Assembly (NCBI GenBank): GCA_947177115.1
Contig: CAMWTG010000055.1
Location: 1-12,084 of the forward strand
Reading direction: 5' to 3'
From: an uncultured Clostridia bacterium
GTDB lineage: Bacteria > Bacillota > Clostridia > Oscillospirales > Oscillospiraceae
DNA length: 12,084 nucleotides
Made by a program: the position numbers and the translations under genes. The notes below the pieces were generated by a model. That model did not search any database. It worked only from the letters and a program-made list of their open reading frames with translations, and was not told the DNA's origin. Of the stretch, positions 6,382 through 12,084 are shown in pieces (the stretch's first letter is position 1; each line of letters begins with the position of its first letter).

Positions 6382-7722
6382 TCACATGTTCTCGTTCACG
6401 TACAGTCCCACCCGGTTTTGGATGAGCGCCACCGTCTCGTCTAATGTCTTGTCCCCGGCGAAGTAGGCGCCGGCGGCTTCCCAGACGATGTTATAAATAT
6501 TGCTGTCATACATATCGACCTTGGTGATGCTGTTGATTAAAGTTTCGTACTGTTCCCATTCCTCATCCGTTACCCTGTGGCACTCGACCCGAAAGGCATC
6601 GGGCTCCTGGCCGAATCCCTTCATTTTTGGGAAAAAACCGTTGCTTTGGGCCACCTGCCTCACAGCATCGTAATCCTCCCGGTTAATGGGGATCCATCGG
6701 GGCCCCTCGCCCTCCCTGATTTGTTCCCGGTCATACTTCGGCAGGATCATCTGCCGGAGGAACTCCCAGGCCGCATCCTTATCCTGACAGGCGGAGGACA
6801 TAGCCAGCTTGCGTATGGGATAGAAGCTGCTGCCCACACTGCCATCCGTAGTCGGGTAGCCCACAAAGGAGACCGGACCACCATCGGCGATCAGAGCGGA
6901 TATCAGCTGCATGTCCATCACACTGTAGATCGGATATACCCACAGCATCTGTTTTCCGCGGCGCATCCGGTCCAGGAGCTCACCGCTCAGCTCCTCCGTA
7001 CGCGTGACCTCGTCGGGGAATCCGTTGACAAACTGCAGCGCGTCCCGGAAATTCTCACAGTCAAAGGAGCATTGTCCCTTCTCCCAGTCCACGTAGCCGT
7101 CCAAGGTCATGCACACCATATAGACAAAGACGTCCAGCTTCCGAAAGTGGTACGGCAGAATGGTGGACTCCTCCGGCATGGCGGCAAAGGTCTCCTGAAG
7201 CTCCGCCAGGGTCCAGCTCATCCGGTCCCCTACGATGCTCTCCGCCCCTGTCAGTGTGTTGATCCAGACCTCGTCAAAAAGGACGTAGAGCCCGCCGTCT
7301 ACCTCGGCGGCTTTCAGCGGCGCTTCCAGAACGCCCTCCCGGCCCAGGTCCGGATCGTTTTCGATGTAGGGCCACAGGTCCTCCAGATAACCCTTCCGCG
7401 CCAGCACCTGATAGGGCAAAAGAGAGAGGGAAGAGTAGCCGCGCCCCAGGTCGATGATATCGGGGATCTTTCCCGCAGCCATCTCGGCCATGAGCCGCTC
7501 TTGTCCGCTGACGCCGTCCTCATCGAGGTAATCCCTGACCTCGATCTGCACGTCAGCGTGCGTGCTGTTGAAGAGGTTCACCGCCGCCCGGTCCACGTTG
7601 TCTTTGGTCAGATTGGCGTAGACCAAGGTGGTAACATCAGCATCCTGACCGCCTGCGGGAGCGCAGGCGGTCAGGAGGGCTATGAAAGCAAGCAAAAAAG
7701 ACCAGTATATTTTCCTGTTCAT
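6382..7722 (-). CDS. Extracellular solute-binding lipoprotein, paralogue 1 (SBP1)
   Basis: 446-aa lipoprotein, signal MNRKIYWSFLLAFIALLTAC with lipobox LTAC (Cys20). The mature part is a bacterial family-1 type binding fold: first-lobe start TTLVYANL (31-38), FNSTHADVQIEVRDY (51-65), AGKIPDIIDLG (83-93), YLEDLWPYIENDPDLGREG (112-130), LKAAEVDGGLY (136-146), INTLTGAESIVGDRMSWTL (154-172), FVGYPTTDGSVGSSF, AMSSACQDKDAAWEFLRQ, and the ending LIQNRVGLYVNEN. It is closest by eye to the 447-aa paralogue (9358-10701), roughly 60% identical over the first 200 residues. Related proteins normally capture sugars or peptides for ABC importers, but no permease or ATPase is nearby. AGGAG lies 9 nt before the ATG; the conserved promoter and leader at 7733-7875 precede it. 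A 15-bp hairpin covers the lipobox codons. Confidence 0.92.
   Translation of the reverse strand: MNRKIYWSFLLAFIALLTACAPAGGQDADVTTLVYANLTKDNVDRAAVNLFNSTHADVQIEVRDYLDEDGVSGQERLMAEMAAGKIPDIIDLGRGYSSLSLLPYQVLARKGYLEDLWPYIENDPDLGREGVLEAPLKAAEVDGGLYVLFDEVWINTLTGAESIVGDRMSWTLAELQETFAAMPEESTILPYHFRKLDVFVYMVCMTLDGYVDWEKGQCSFDCENFRDALQFVNGFPDEVTRTEELSGELLDRMRRGKQMLWVYPIYSVMDMQLISALIADGGPVSFVGYPTTDGSVGSSFYPIRKLAMSSACQDKDAAWEFLRQMILPKYDREQIREGEGPRWIPINREDYDAVRQVAQSNGFFPKMKGFGQEPDAFRVECHRVTDEEWEQYETLINSITKVDMYDSNIYNIVWEAAGAYFAGDKTLDETVALIQNRVGLYVNENM
7643..7676 (-). other. 15-bp perfect hairpin at the lipobox codons of SBP1
   Basis: Arms 7643-7657 (TCCTGACCGCCTGCG) and 7662-7676 (CGCAGGCGGTCAGGA) are perfectly complementary around a 4-nt loop. 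It spans the codons for LTAC-AP-AGGQ, starting 46 nt after the A of the start codon. Comparable structures occur at the same place in the two other paralogues. There is no T tract, so it is not a standard terminator. Confidence 0.85.
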
Positions 7723-7732
7723 TTTAGCTGTC

Positions 7733-7875
7733 TCCTATAATGTAAAATTTTATCCCGCAGGCGGGGACCCAATATCTGTTTTATACGCTCCGCCTGGGCG
7801 TTTGGGCCGCGTCCTCGGTACGGTCATACGATAGCATATCCCCGCCCGTCTGTCCAGGGCGTTCCCTGCAAATTT
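7733..7875 (-). repeat. 143-bp promoter-leader repeat, copy upstream of SBP1
   Basis: Aligns with 11086-11227 with about 9 mismatches and one 1-nt gap (about 93% identity). It runs from the ribosome-binding site back through the leader, the promoter (7828-7856) and an upstream CAGGGAACGCCCTG motif. It includes the palindrome TAAAATTTTA (7743-7752) just before the ribosome-binding site. The copy upstream of SBP2 (about 9302-9357) keeps only the promoter part. Confidence 0.9.
7828..7856 (-). promoter_or_regulatory. Shared cluster promoter, copy for SBP1
   Basis: Minus strand: TGGACA (7856-7851), 17-nt spacer, TATCGT (7833-7828), preceded by TGC, an extended -10. The -35 is 25 nt after the SBP2 stop codon. 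CAGGGAACGCCCTG, an imperfect dyad, abuts the -35 and may be an operator. Predicted leader length is about 100 nt. Confidence 0.7.
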
Positions 7876-7881
7876 TCGCGC

Positions 7882-9234
7882 CTAGCGGTTCTCGTTTACA
7901 TACAGCTGCACGCGGTTCTGGATGAGGGACACGGTCTCGTCCAGAGTTTTGCTGCCAGTGAAGTAGGGGATGCAGGATTCCTCTACGATATCATAGATCG
8001 CATCATCATTGAATATACTTATTCTTTCGATGCTGTTTACAAGATCATCAAACCGGCGGAGATCCTCCTCCGTTGGCGCAGGGACTGTGACCATGCCGTA
8101 GGCAAAGAATGGCATCTCAACCGGTTCGCGTTCCATGTCAGTTCTATTTGCCAGATCATATTCCTTTCGGTTGATGGCAATATCAGTTAATGTGCGATTT
8201 TCTTCCAGCATACTCCTGTCGTATTGCGGAAGGATCGTCTGACGAATAAATTCCCACGCCGCATCTTTGTGTTGGCAAGAGGCAGACATGGCTAACACGG
8301 GTCCGGAGGGAACAAAAAAGCCTCCCGTGCTGCCATCCTCTGTTGGATATCCAACAAAGGCGGCGCGCCCACCTGCCTCTATGTCGGCAGTTACTATATT
8401 TGCCAGACCGCAGATAATCTGCGATGCCAGCATCTGCCGTCCATTCTGCTGCCGCCATGCAAGTTCCTCGTATATGCGTTCCGCTGCCTCCTTCGTATTT
8501 TCAAATTCCAAGGGAAAGCGGTCTGCAAATTCCAAAACTGCCCGAAACGGTTCGCTGTCAAAGGAACACCGGCCTGTATCCCAGTCGATATAACTGTCCA
8601 GGCTCATGACAAGCATCGTGCGGAGCATATCCGCTTTGGTGCGATAACATTCCAAGATCGTGGAATCTTCCGGCATGGCGGCAAACGCTGCCATTAGCTC
8701 CTCCAATGACCAATGGGACCGGTTTCCTATGATCGCCTCTGGACCCATAAGTGTTTCAATAGTTACAGAACTGAATACCGCGCAGAGTTTGCCATCTACC
8801 TCCGCGCTCTTCAGGGGAGCTTCTATAACACCCTCTCGTCCCAATTCAGGGTCGTTTTCAATATAGGGCCAAAGGTCCTCCAAATATCCAAGCTGTACCA
8901 GCCGCTGGTAGGGCAGATCCCCCAGATCGATAATATCCGGAGTTTTTCCAGCTGCGATCTCTACCAGCAAACGTTTATATGCCTCTTCTCCGGAATACTC
9001 GCTGACTTCTATCTGCAGCTCCGGATGCTTCTTGTTAAAGGAGTCTATAGCTCCCCGGTCCACCTTTTCCGGGTGCATGGTCGCATAAGTCAATGCCGCC
9101 GCTTCGGCGGAGGACGGCCCCATTTGTACAGACTGGTTCCCACCGCCTGTAGAGCAGGCGGCGGGAACCAGCAGCAATATGGAAGCCAACAAAAATATGT
9201 ACCAATATTTCATTTTATTGGCGGCATTTTTCAT
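7882..9234 (-). CDS. Extracellular solute-binding lipoprotein, paralogue 2 (SBP2)
   Basis: 450-aa lipoprotein with signal MKNAANKMKYWYIFLLASIL and lipobox PAAC (Cys27). It shares with its neighbours AGKTPDIIDLG, YLEDLWPYIENDPELGREG, LKSAEVDGKL, the IIGNR..WSLEEL block, FVGYPTEDGSTGGFF, AMSASCQHKDAAWEFIRQ and the ending LIQNRVQLYVNENR, but is the most divergent of the three and more AT-rich. GGAGGAGGA lies 6 nt before the ATG at 9234, which supports this start over the internal Met8. Its promoter (9304-9332) lacks the long leader of the other two copies. No transporter membrane components are adjacent, so it may feed a distant importer or work as a sensor. A 17-bp hairpin lies across the lipobox codons. 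Confidence 0.92.
   Translation of the reverse strand: MKNAANKMKYWYIFLLASILLLVPAACSTGGGNQSVQMGPSSAEAAALTYATMHPEKVDRGAIDSFNKKHPELQIEVSEYSGEEAYKRLLVEIAAGKTPDIIDLGDLPYQRLVQLGYLEDLWPYIENDPELGREGVIEAPLKSAEVDGKLCAVFSSVTIETLMGPEAIIGNRSHWSLEELMAAFAAMPEDSTILECYRTKADMLRTMLVMSLDSYIDWDTGRCSFDSEPFRAVLEFADRFPLEFENTKEAAERIYEELAWRQQNGRQMLASQIICGLANIVTADIEAGGRAAFVGYPTEDGSTGGFFVPSGPVLAMSASCQHKDAAWEFIRQTILPQYDRSMLEENRTLTDIAINRKEYDLANRTDMEREPVEMPFFAYGMVTVPAPTEEDLRRFDDLVNSIERISIFNDDAIYDIVEESCIPYFTGSKTLDETVSLIQNRVQLYVNENR
9133..9171 (-). other. 17-bp hairpin at the lipobox codons of SBP2
   Basis: Arms 9133-9149 (CTGGTTCCCACCGCCTG) and 9155-9171 (CAGGCGGCGGGAACCAG) pair around a 5-nt loop, with one non-Watson-Crick position (9142/9162) that becomes a G-U wobble in the mRNA. 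It covers the codons for LVPAAC-STGGGNQ. The outer arm sequence differs from those of SBP1 and SBP3, but pairing is kept. Confidence 0.85.
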
Positions 9235-9303
9235 GATAGATCCTCCTCCAGGTCTTGCTGCTGCCTTTTGAAGTGCAGGAAAAGCCTTTCATAGTACAGC
9301 TAT

Positions 9304-9332
9304 ACGATAGCATATCCCAGCCCGTCTGTCCA
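9304..9332 (-). promoter_or_regulatory. Shared cluster promoter, copy for SBP2
   Basis: Minus strand: TGGACA (9332-9327), 17-nt spacer, TATCGT (9309-9304), again with a TGC extended -10. The -35 is 25 nt after the SBP3 stop, the same spacing as in the SBP1 copy. The upstream dyad is degraded here and the sequence after the -10 is unrelated to the other leaders. Confidence 0.65.
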
Positions 9333-9357
9333 GGATGTTTCGCGCATATTTTCGCGC

Positions 9358-10701
9358 CTAACGGTTCTCGTTCACATACAGGCTCACCCGGTTTTGGATC
9401 AAGTCCACGGTCTCGTCCAGGGGCTTGTCGCCGGAGAAGTAGGGGCCTAGATTTTCCTGAACGATGTCAAAGACAGTCTTGTCACACAGCTCTATTTTAT
9501 CGATGCTGTTAAGCAGGTCCTCATAGCGCTGCTCCTCTTCTTTTGTCGCCTTGCGTATTGCATATTCGTATCCGGAACCATCGCCAATGGTCGCAGATAC
9601 ATTGCACTTCTTCGACAATTCGTAATCGCTACGGTTGATGGGGATGGGACCCGTGGATTCGCTCTTTCCCACCGGCAGGAACGTCTGACGCAGGAAATCC
9701 CAGGCAGCTTCCTTGTTCCGGCAGGTGGAGGACATCGCCAGGCTGCGCCCTGAAATGTAAAAACTACTGCCAATGCTGCCATCCTCCACCGGGTATCCAA
9801 CAAAGGACGCCTTGCCGCCAAATATGCTATCCAAATACTGGATATCCTCAAGCCTGCCGATCATTGTCTGTTTAAGCATCTGGTATCCACCGTGCAATCG
9901 ATCCGCCAGTTCCTTGTTTACTGCCATCAGTGCGTTATAGTCCGTTGGATCTACCCCATTAAGGGGTGACTTCTCCGGGAAGCCTTTCACAAACTCTGCG
10001 AGTGAGCGAAAGCCTTCACTGTCAAAGCGGCACTGGCCGGTCTCCCAATCCACATAATTATCCAGACTCATGCAGGAAATATAAATAAAAGCATCCTGCC
10101 TGTTGTATGAATAGTTCAAAATGGTGGAATCCGGGGGCATGGAAGCAAATGCCCTCTGAAGCTCCTCCAGCGTCCAGCTGGTCCTGTCTCCCACAATGCT
10201 CTCCGCACCCACCAGCGTATTGATCCGCACAGAAGGAAAGGCGATATAAAGGCCCCCATCCACCTCGGCGGCTTTCAGCGGCGGCTCCAGGAGCGCGTTG
10301 CGCCCTAACGCCGGGTCGTTTTCAATATAGGGCCACAGGTCCTCCAGATATCCGCCTTTAGCCATCTGCCGGTAAGGCAAGAGCGTGGTGAGGGCATCCC
10401 TAGTGTAGCCCATGTCAATGATATCAGGTCCGTTGCCAGCTATGATTTCCGCAAGCAGCTTGGTTTTGTCCTCATTGCCCTCCGCGTCAAGATAGTCCCT
10501 GACCTCAATTTGCACATCTGAATGGGTCTTGTTAAATTTATCGATGGCTTCCCGGTCAGGACCTGATTCACGCAGATTGGCATAGATCAAAATATTCTCT
10601 GACAGGTTTTTCTCCTGGCCGCCTGCTCCGCAGGCGGCCAGGAGAAAAATTGCTGTCAGGGAAAACAGTAAGATAACCTGGCCCTTTTTCACACTGTTCA
10701 T
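9358..10701 (-). CDS. Extracellular solute-binding lipoprotein, paralogue 3 (SBP3)
   Basis: 447-aa lipoprotein with signal MNSVKKGQVILLFSLTAIFL and lipobox LAAC (Cys24). The mature part has the cluster's hallmark blocks: ILIYANL, FNKTHSDVQIEVRDYLD, GPDIIDMG, GGYLEDLWPYIENDPALGR, LKAAEVDGGLY, INTLVGAESIVGDRTSWTLEEL, FVGYPVEDGSIGSSF, AMSSTCRNKEAAWDFLRQ, and LIQNRVSLYVNENR. Start was set at ATG 10701, which gives a typical lipoprotein signal and has AAGGGA-type sites in front; an in-frame TTG at 10719 would add six residues. It lies 38 nt after the small secreted protein gene with no promoter between, so the two are probably co-transcribed from 11180-11208. The ligand is unknown and no transporter partner is in view. 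A 20-bp perfect hairpin covers the lipobox region. Confidence 0.92.
   Translation of the reverse strand: MNSVKKGQVILLFSLTAIFLLAACGAGGQEKNLSENILIYANLRESGPDREAIDKFNKTHSDVQIEVRDYLDAEGNEDKTKLLAEIIAGNGPDIIDMGYTRDALTTLLPYRQMAKGGYLEDLWPYIENDPALGRNALLEPPLKAAEVDGGLYIAFPSVRINTLVGAESIVGDRTSWTLEELQRAFASMPPDSTILNYSYNRQDAFIYISCMSLDNYVDWETGQCRFDSEGFRSLAEFVKGFPEKSPLNGVDPTDYNALMAVNKELADRLHGGYQMLKQTMIGRLEDIQYLDSIFGGKASFVGYPVEDGSIGSSFYISGRSLAMSSTCRNKEAAWDFLRQTFLPVGKSESTGPIPINRSDYELSKKCNVSATIGDGSGYEYAIRKATKEEEQRYEDLLNSIDKIELCDKTVFDIVQENLGPYFSGDKPLDETVDLIQNRVSLYVNENR
10599..10659 (-). other. 20-bp perfect (27-bp extended) hairpin at the lipobox codons of SBP3
   Basis: Core arms 10607-10626 (TTTTTCTCCTGGCCGCCTGC) and 10630-10649 (GCAGGCGGCCAGGAGAAAAA) pair perfectly around a 3-nt loop. 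After a small internal loop, CTGACAG (10599-10605) and CTGTCAG (10653-10659) add 7 bp. It covers the codons from the end of the signal helix through FLLAAC-GAGGQEKNLS. It is the longest of the three lipobox hairpins and has no terminator-type T tract on its exit side. Confidence 0.88.
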
Positions 10702-10739
10702 TCCCTTCGTTCCCTTCAACCCGGCTTATGCACCCCAGA

Positions 10740-11075
10740 CTATTTATGCATGCATACACCTGGGAAATCGTGTCCGTAGAATTTAAGTTCTGCACTGTAG
10801 GAGCAACTGTCACAGTATTCAATATCAACGAGATAAGGTACTCTATGCATATGAGGATAGTTGCAGTCTTTGCAGGTGGTTTCCCATTGCATATACCTGG
10901 TTATCGTACGCATAGTAACAACGCCGGAGCAATTGGACTCCGTACATGGGCGCACCGCTGGCAACAGCATGATCCCCTCGTCCTCATCTCCATGGGCCAT
11001 GGCGGGCATCACCATGCAGCTGAACGCCATCATCAAGGCCAACACCAAAGCCAGCAGTTTTCTCGTTTTCTTCAT
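10740..11075 (-). CDS. Small secreted Cys/His-rich protein
   Basis: 111-aa protein with a signal peptide (MKKTRKLLALVLALMMAFSC, then MVMPAMA) and a likely signal peptidase I site after Ala27 (AMA-HGD). The mature 84 residues contain seven Cys (44, 49, 68, 71, 88, 91, 108) and several His (75, 77, 102, 110). C68-x2-C71 and C88-x2-C91 are knuckle-like pairs typical of metal-binding ribbons; C44-x4-C49 and C108-M-H could add ligands or form disulfides. TAGGAGG lies 8 nt before the ATG. It is first in the transcript from the strongest-conserved promoter, divergent from the regulator, and followed by SBP3 after 38 nt. Not recognised as a known family. It could be an exported metal-binding or signalling protein; that is inference. 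Confidence 0.82.
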   Translation of the reverse strand: MKKTRKLLALVLALMMAFSCMVMPAMAHGDEDEGIMLLPAVRPCTESNCSGVVTMRTITRYMQWETTCKDCNYPHMHRVPYLVDIEYCDSCSYSAELKFYGHDFPGVCMHK

Positions 11076-11085
11076 TTCGGTAGCC

Positions 11086-11227
11086 TCCTATAATGTAAAA
11101 TTTTATCCCGCAGACGGAACCCAGTGTCTGCTTTATACGCTCCGCCCGGGCGTTGGGGCCGCGTCCTTGGTACGGTCATACGATAGCACATCCCCGCCCG
11201 TCTGTCCAGGGCGTTCCCTGCAAATTT
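11086..11227 (-). repeat. 142-bp promoter-leader repeat, copy upstream of the small secreted protein
   Basis: Partner of 7733-7875 at about 93% identity. It includes the ribosome-binding site, the palindrome TAAAATTTTA (11096-11105), a leader with a GCAGAC/GTCTGC hairpin (about 11113-11132 region), and the promoter at 11180-11208. The far end forms the left arm of the inverted repeat at 11207-11262. Confidence 0.9.
11180..11208 (-). promoter_or_regulatory. Shared cluster promoter, copy for the secreted protein-SBP3 operon
   Basis: Minus strand: TGGACA (11208-11203), 17-nt spacer, TATCGT (11185-11180) with a TGC extended -10. The inverted repeat 11207-11262 overlaps the upstream end of the -35 by two bases, a good place for repressor or activator binding. 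Expected transcript start is near 11173, giving a leader of roughly 97 nt. Confidence 0.7.
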
Positions 11228-11262
11228 CAGGAAAGATCTCAAAATTTGCAGGGAACGCCCTG
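11207..11262. promoter_or_regulatory. Perfect 21-bp inverted repeat between divergent promoters (possible operator)
   Basis: Arms 11207-11227 and 11242-11262 (each reading AAATTTGCAGGGAACGCCCT plus G toward its own promoter) are perfectly complementary around a 14-nt centre. The dyad CAGGGAACGCCCTG within each arm also sits next to the SBP1 promoter at 7854-7867. Each arm points at one of the divergent promoters. On the plus strand it is followed by TTTTAGAAAATATTTT, so it could also act as a terminator for leftover rightward transcription, but no plus-strand gene precedes it. Confidence 0.65.
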
Positions 11263-11279
11263 TTTTAGAAAATATTTTG

Positions 11280-11308
11280 TTGACACCGAAAAAGAACTCC
11301 CGCATAAT
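11280..11308 (+). promoter_or_regulatory. Sigma-A promoter for the XRE-TPR regulator
   Basis: TTGACA (11280-11285, perfect), 17-nt spacer, CATAAT (11303-11308, 5 of 6). A GAGAGGTG ribosome-binding site lies about 8 nt before ATG 11343. The -35 is 17 nt beyond the right arm of the inverted repeat, allowing autoregulation. Confidence 0.8.
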
Positions 11309-11342
11309 AAAAATATCTTTGCTCGATTGAGAGGTGTAAGCC

Positions 11343-12084
11343 ATGCGGGAAGTACTGATCGGCGAATACATCAGAAGCCACCGGAAAAAGCAGGGCATAA
11401 CCATAGAAGATCTCTGCGCGGGCATCTGCGACCGCTCCACCCTGTCCCGGCTGGAGCGGGGAAAGCAGACCCCCAGCCGGGACAAGCTCTACGCCCTGCT
11501 GCACCGCCTGGGTCTGCCGGAGGACCGCGTCTTTGTGCTGGTGAGTGAGCACGACAGAGAGATTAAGGCGCTGAAACAGGACATCCAGACCAGCGTCATC
11601 GCATTTGAGAAGGCGGACCCGGAGACCCGCCCCCAGCTCCGGGAGCGGACCATGGAGAAGCTGAAGCGGCTGGAGGAGATCACGGATAAGGACGATGCGA
11701 TCAACCGGCAGTACATACTGTCCACCCAGGTGACCCTGGGAACGCCAGACGGGCCCTACACCCCTGCTCAGCGGCGGCGTCTGCTGGAAAAGGCAATCCG
11801 CATGACGGTGCCCGGGTTCCAGCTGGACAGGGCGGAAAAGTTCCGGTACCGTTTGGAGGAAATGACGCTTCTCAATAAGCTGGCCCGCACTTTCTCCATG
11901 GAGGGAAAAAGAGAAGAAGCAATCGGCCTTTATGACCGACTGCTTCAAAATATCGAAGATAACGGACGGGAACTGGAAGGATACCCTGGACAGTTCTGTC
12001 TGATCGCACATAACTATGCTATCAATCTAGGATTGGCGGGAAAATACGAAAAAGCCCTAAAAATTGCAGAGCAGGGGCAGGGAA
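11343..12084 (+). CDS. XRE-family HTH regulator with TPR-like repeats (RRNPP-type), partial
   Basis: 247 codons are open to the window edge with no stop, so the C-terminus is missing. Residues about 5-58 form an XRE helix-turn-helix (IGEYIRSHRKKQGITIEDLC, then CDRSTLSRLERGKQTPSRDKL). A linker helix follows (about 68-115), then helical hairpins of TPR type: LLNKLARTFSMEGKREEAIGLYDRLL (176-201) and CLIAHNYAINLGLAGKYEKALKIAEQG (219-245). This layout is that of the RRNPP group (Rgg, PlcR, PrgX, ComR), where the TPR part commonly binds a secreted, re-imported peptide. Start at ATG 11343 fits both ribosome-binding site and HTH position. It is divergent from the secreted-protein/binding-protein cluster and shares its control region, so it probably regulates it and perhaps itself. 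The inducing ligand is unknown. Confidence 0.88.
   Translation, partial: MREVLIGEYIRSHRKKQGITIEDLCAGICDRSTLSRLERGKQTPSRDKLYALLHRLGLPEDRVFVLVSEHDREIKALKQDIQTSVIAFEKADPETRPQLRERTMEKLKRLEEITDKDDAINRQYILSTQVTLGTPDGPYTPAQRRRLLEKAIRMTVPGFQLDRAEKFRYRLEEMTLLNKLARTFSMEGKREEAIGLYDRLLQNIEDNGRELEGYPGQFCLIAHNYAINLGLAGKYEKALKIAEQGQG

Noticed and set aside
9304..9357. Third full-length copy of the leader repeat
   Set aside because: Similarity to the other copies stops just past the -10 element; the remaining leader before SBP2 is unrelated.
7643..10659. Lipobox hairpins as rho-independent terminators
   Set aside because: They lie inside intact coding regions and have no T run on the minus-strand exit side; SBP3 even has an A run there.
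6382..10701. Complete ABC importer operon
   Set aside because: Only binding proteins are present; no membrane permease or Walker-type ATPase was found on either strand in the window.
7733..11227. CRISPR array or IS ends
   Set aside because: The repeats are only two to three, long, widely spaced by genes, carry promoters, and have no transposase, spacer pattern or terminal inverted repeats.
11265..12011. 248-codon minus-strand frame over the regulator
   Set aside because: It is antisense to an HTH-TPR protein with a strong promoter and ribosome-binding site, and its sequence has no family features.

Overview
The window looks like a chromosomal segment from a GC-rich, low-motility-type gut Firmicute, most likely Oscillospiraceae (Flavonifractor/Oscillibacter-like). 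This is inferred from strong AGGAGG ribosome-binding sites, GC-rich codon use, Gram-positive lipoprotein signals and protein style; no rRNA or other marker gene is present to confirm it.

Left part (1-3295, all minus strand) is housekeeping: the start of a probable membrane partner of a sigma factor, an ECF-type sigma factor overlapping it by 4 nt, an M20-family aminoacyl-histidine dipeptidase (pepD), and ammonia-dependent asparagine synthetase (asnA). An 82-bp palindromic repeat lies between pepD and asnA. Middle part (3296-5716): a lone, more AT-rich plus-strand nucleotidyltransferase gene with its own promoter, followed by a second palindromic repeat of the same design and a rho-independent terminator, then a convergent SPFH/stomatin-type membrane protein with a good sigma-A promoter.

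Right part (5811-12084) is the notable region. A plus-strand XRE-type regulator with TPR-like repeats (RRNPP/PlcR-Rgg-like architecture, running off the window) is divergent from a minus-strand cluster: a small secreted Cys/His-rich protein, three tandem paralogous lipoproteins of the extracellular solute-binding family (447, 450 and 446 aa), and a small lipoprotein. No permease or ATPase accompanies the binding proteins. The cluster has three copies of one promoter (TGGACA-17-TATCGT with a TGC extended -10). Two copies lie within a ~143-bp leader repeat that is ~93% identical, although the genes behind it are unrelated. A perfect 21-bp inverted repeat sits between the divergent promoters.

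The most unusual observation is that each of the three binding-protein genes carries a long, nearly perfect inverted repeat (15, 17 and 20 bp stems, the last extendable by 7 bp) placed on the lipobox cysteine codon. The outer parts of the arms differ between paralogues but remain complementary within each gene, which looks like conservation of an mRNA (or DNA) hairpin rather than of sequence. Taken together the region reads as a self-contained regulator/secreted-protein/orphan-binding-protein module, possibly for peptide or nutrient sensing; the function itself is inference.
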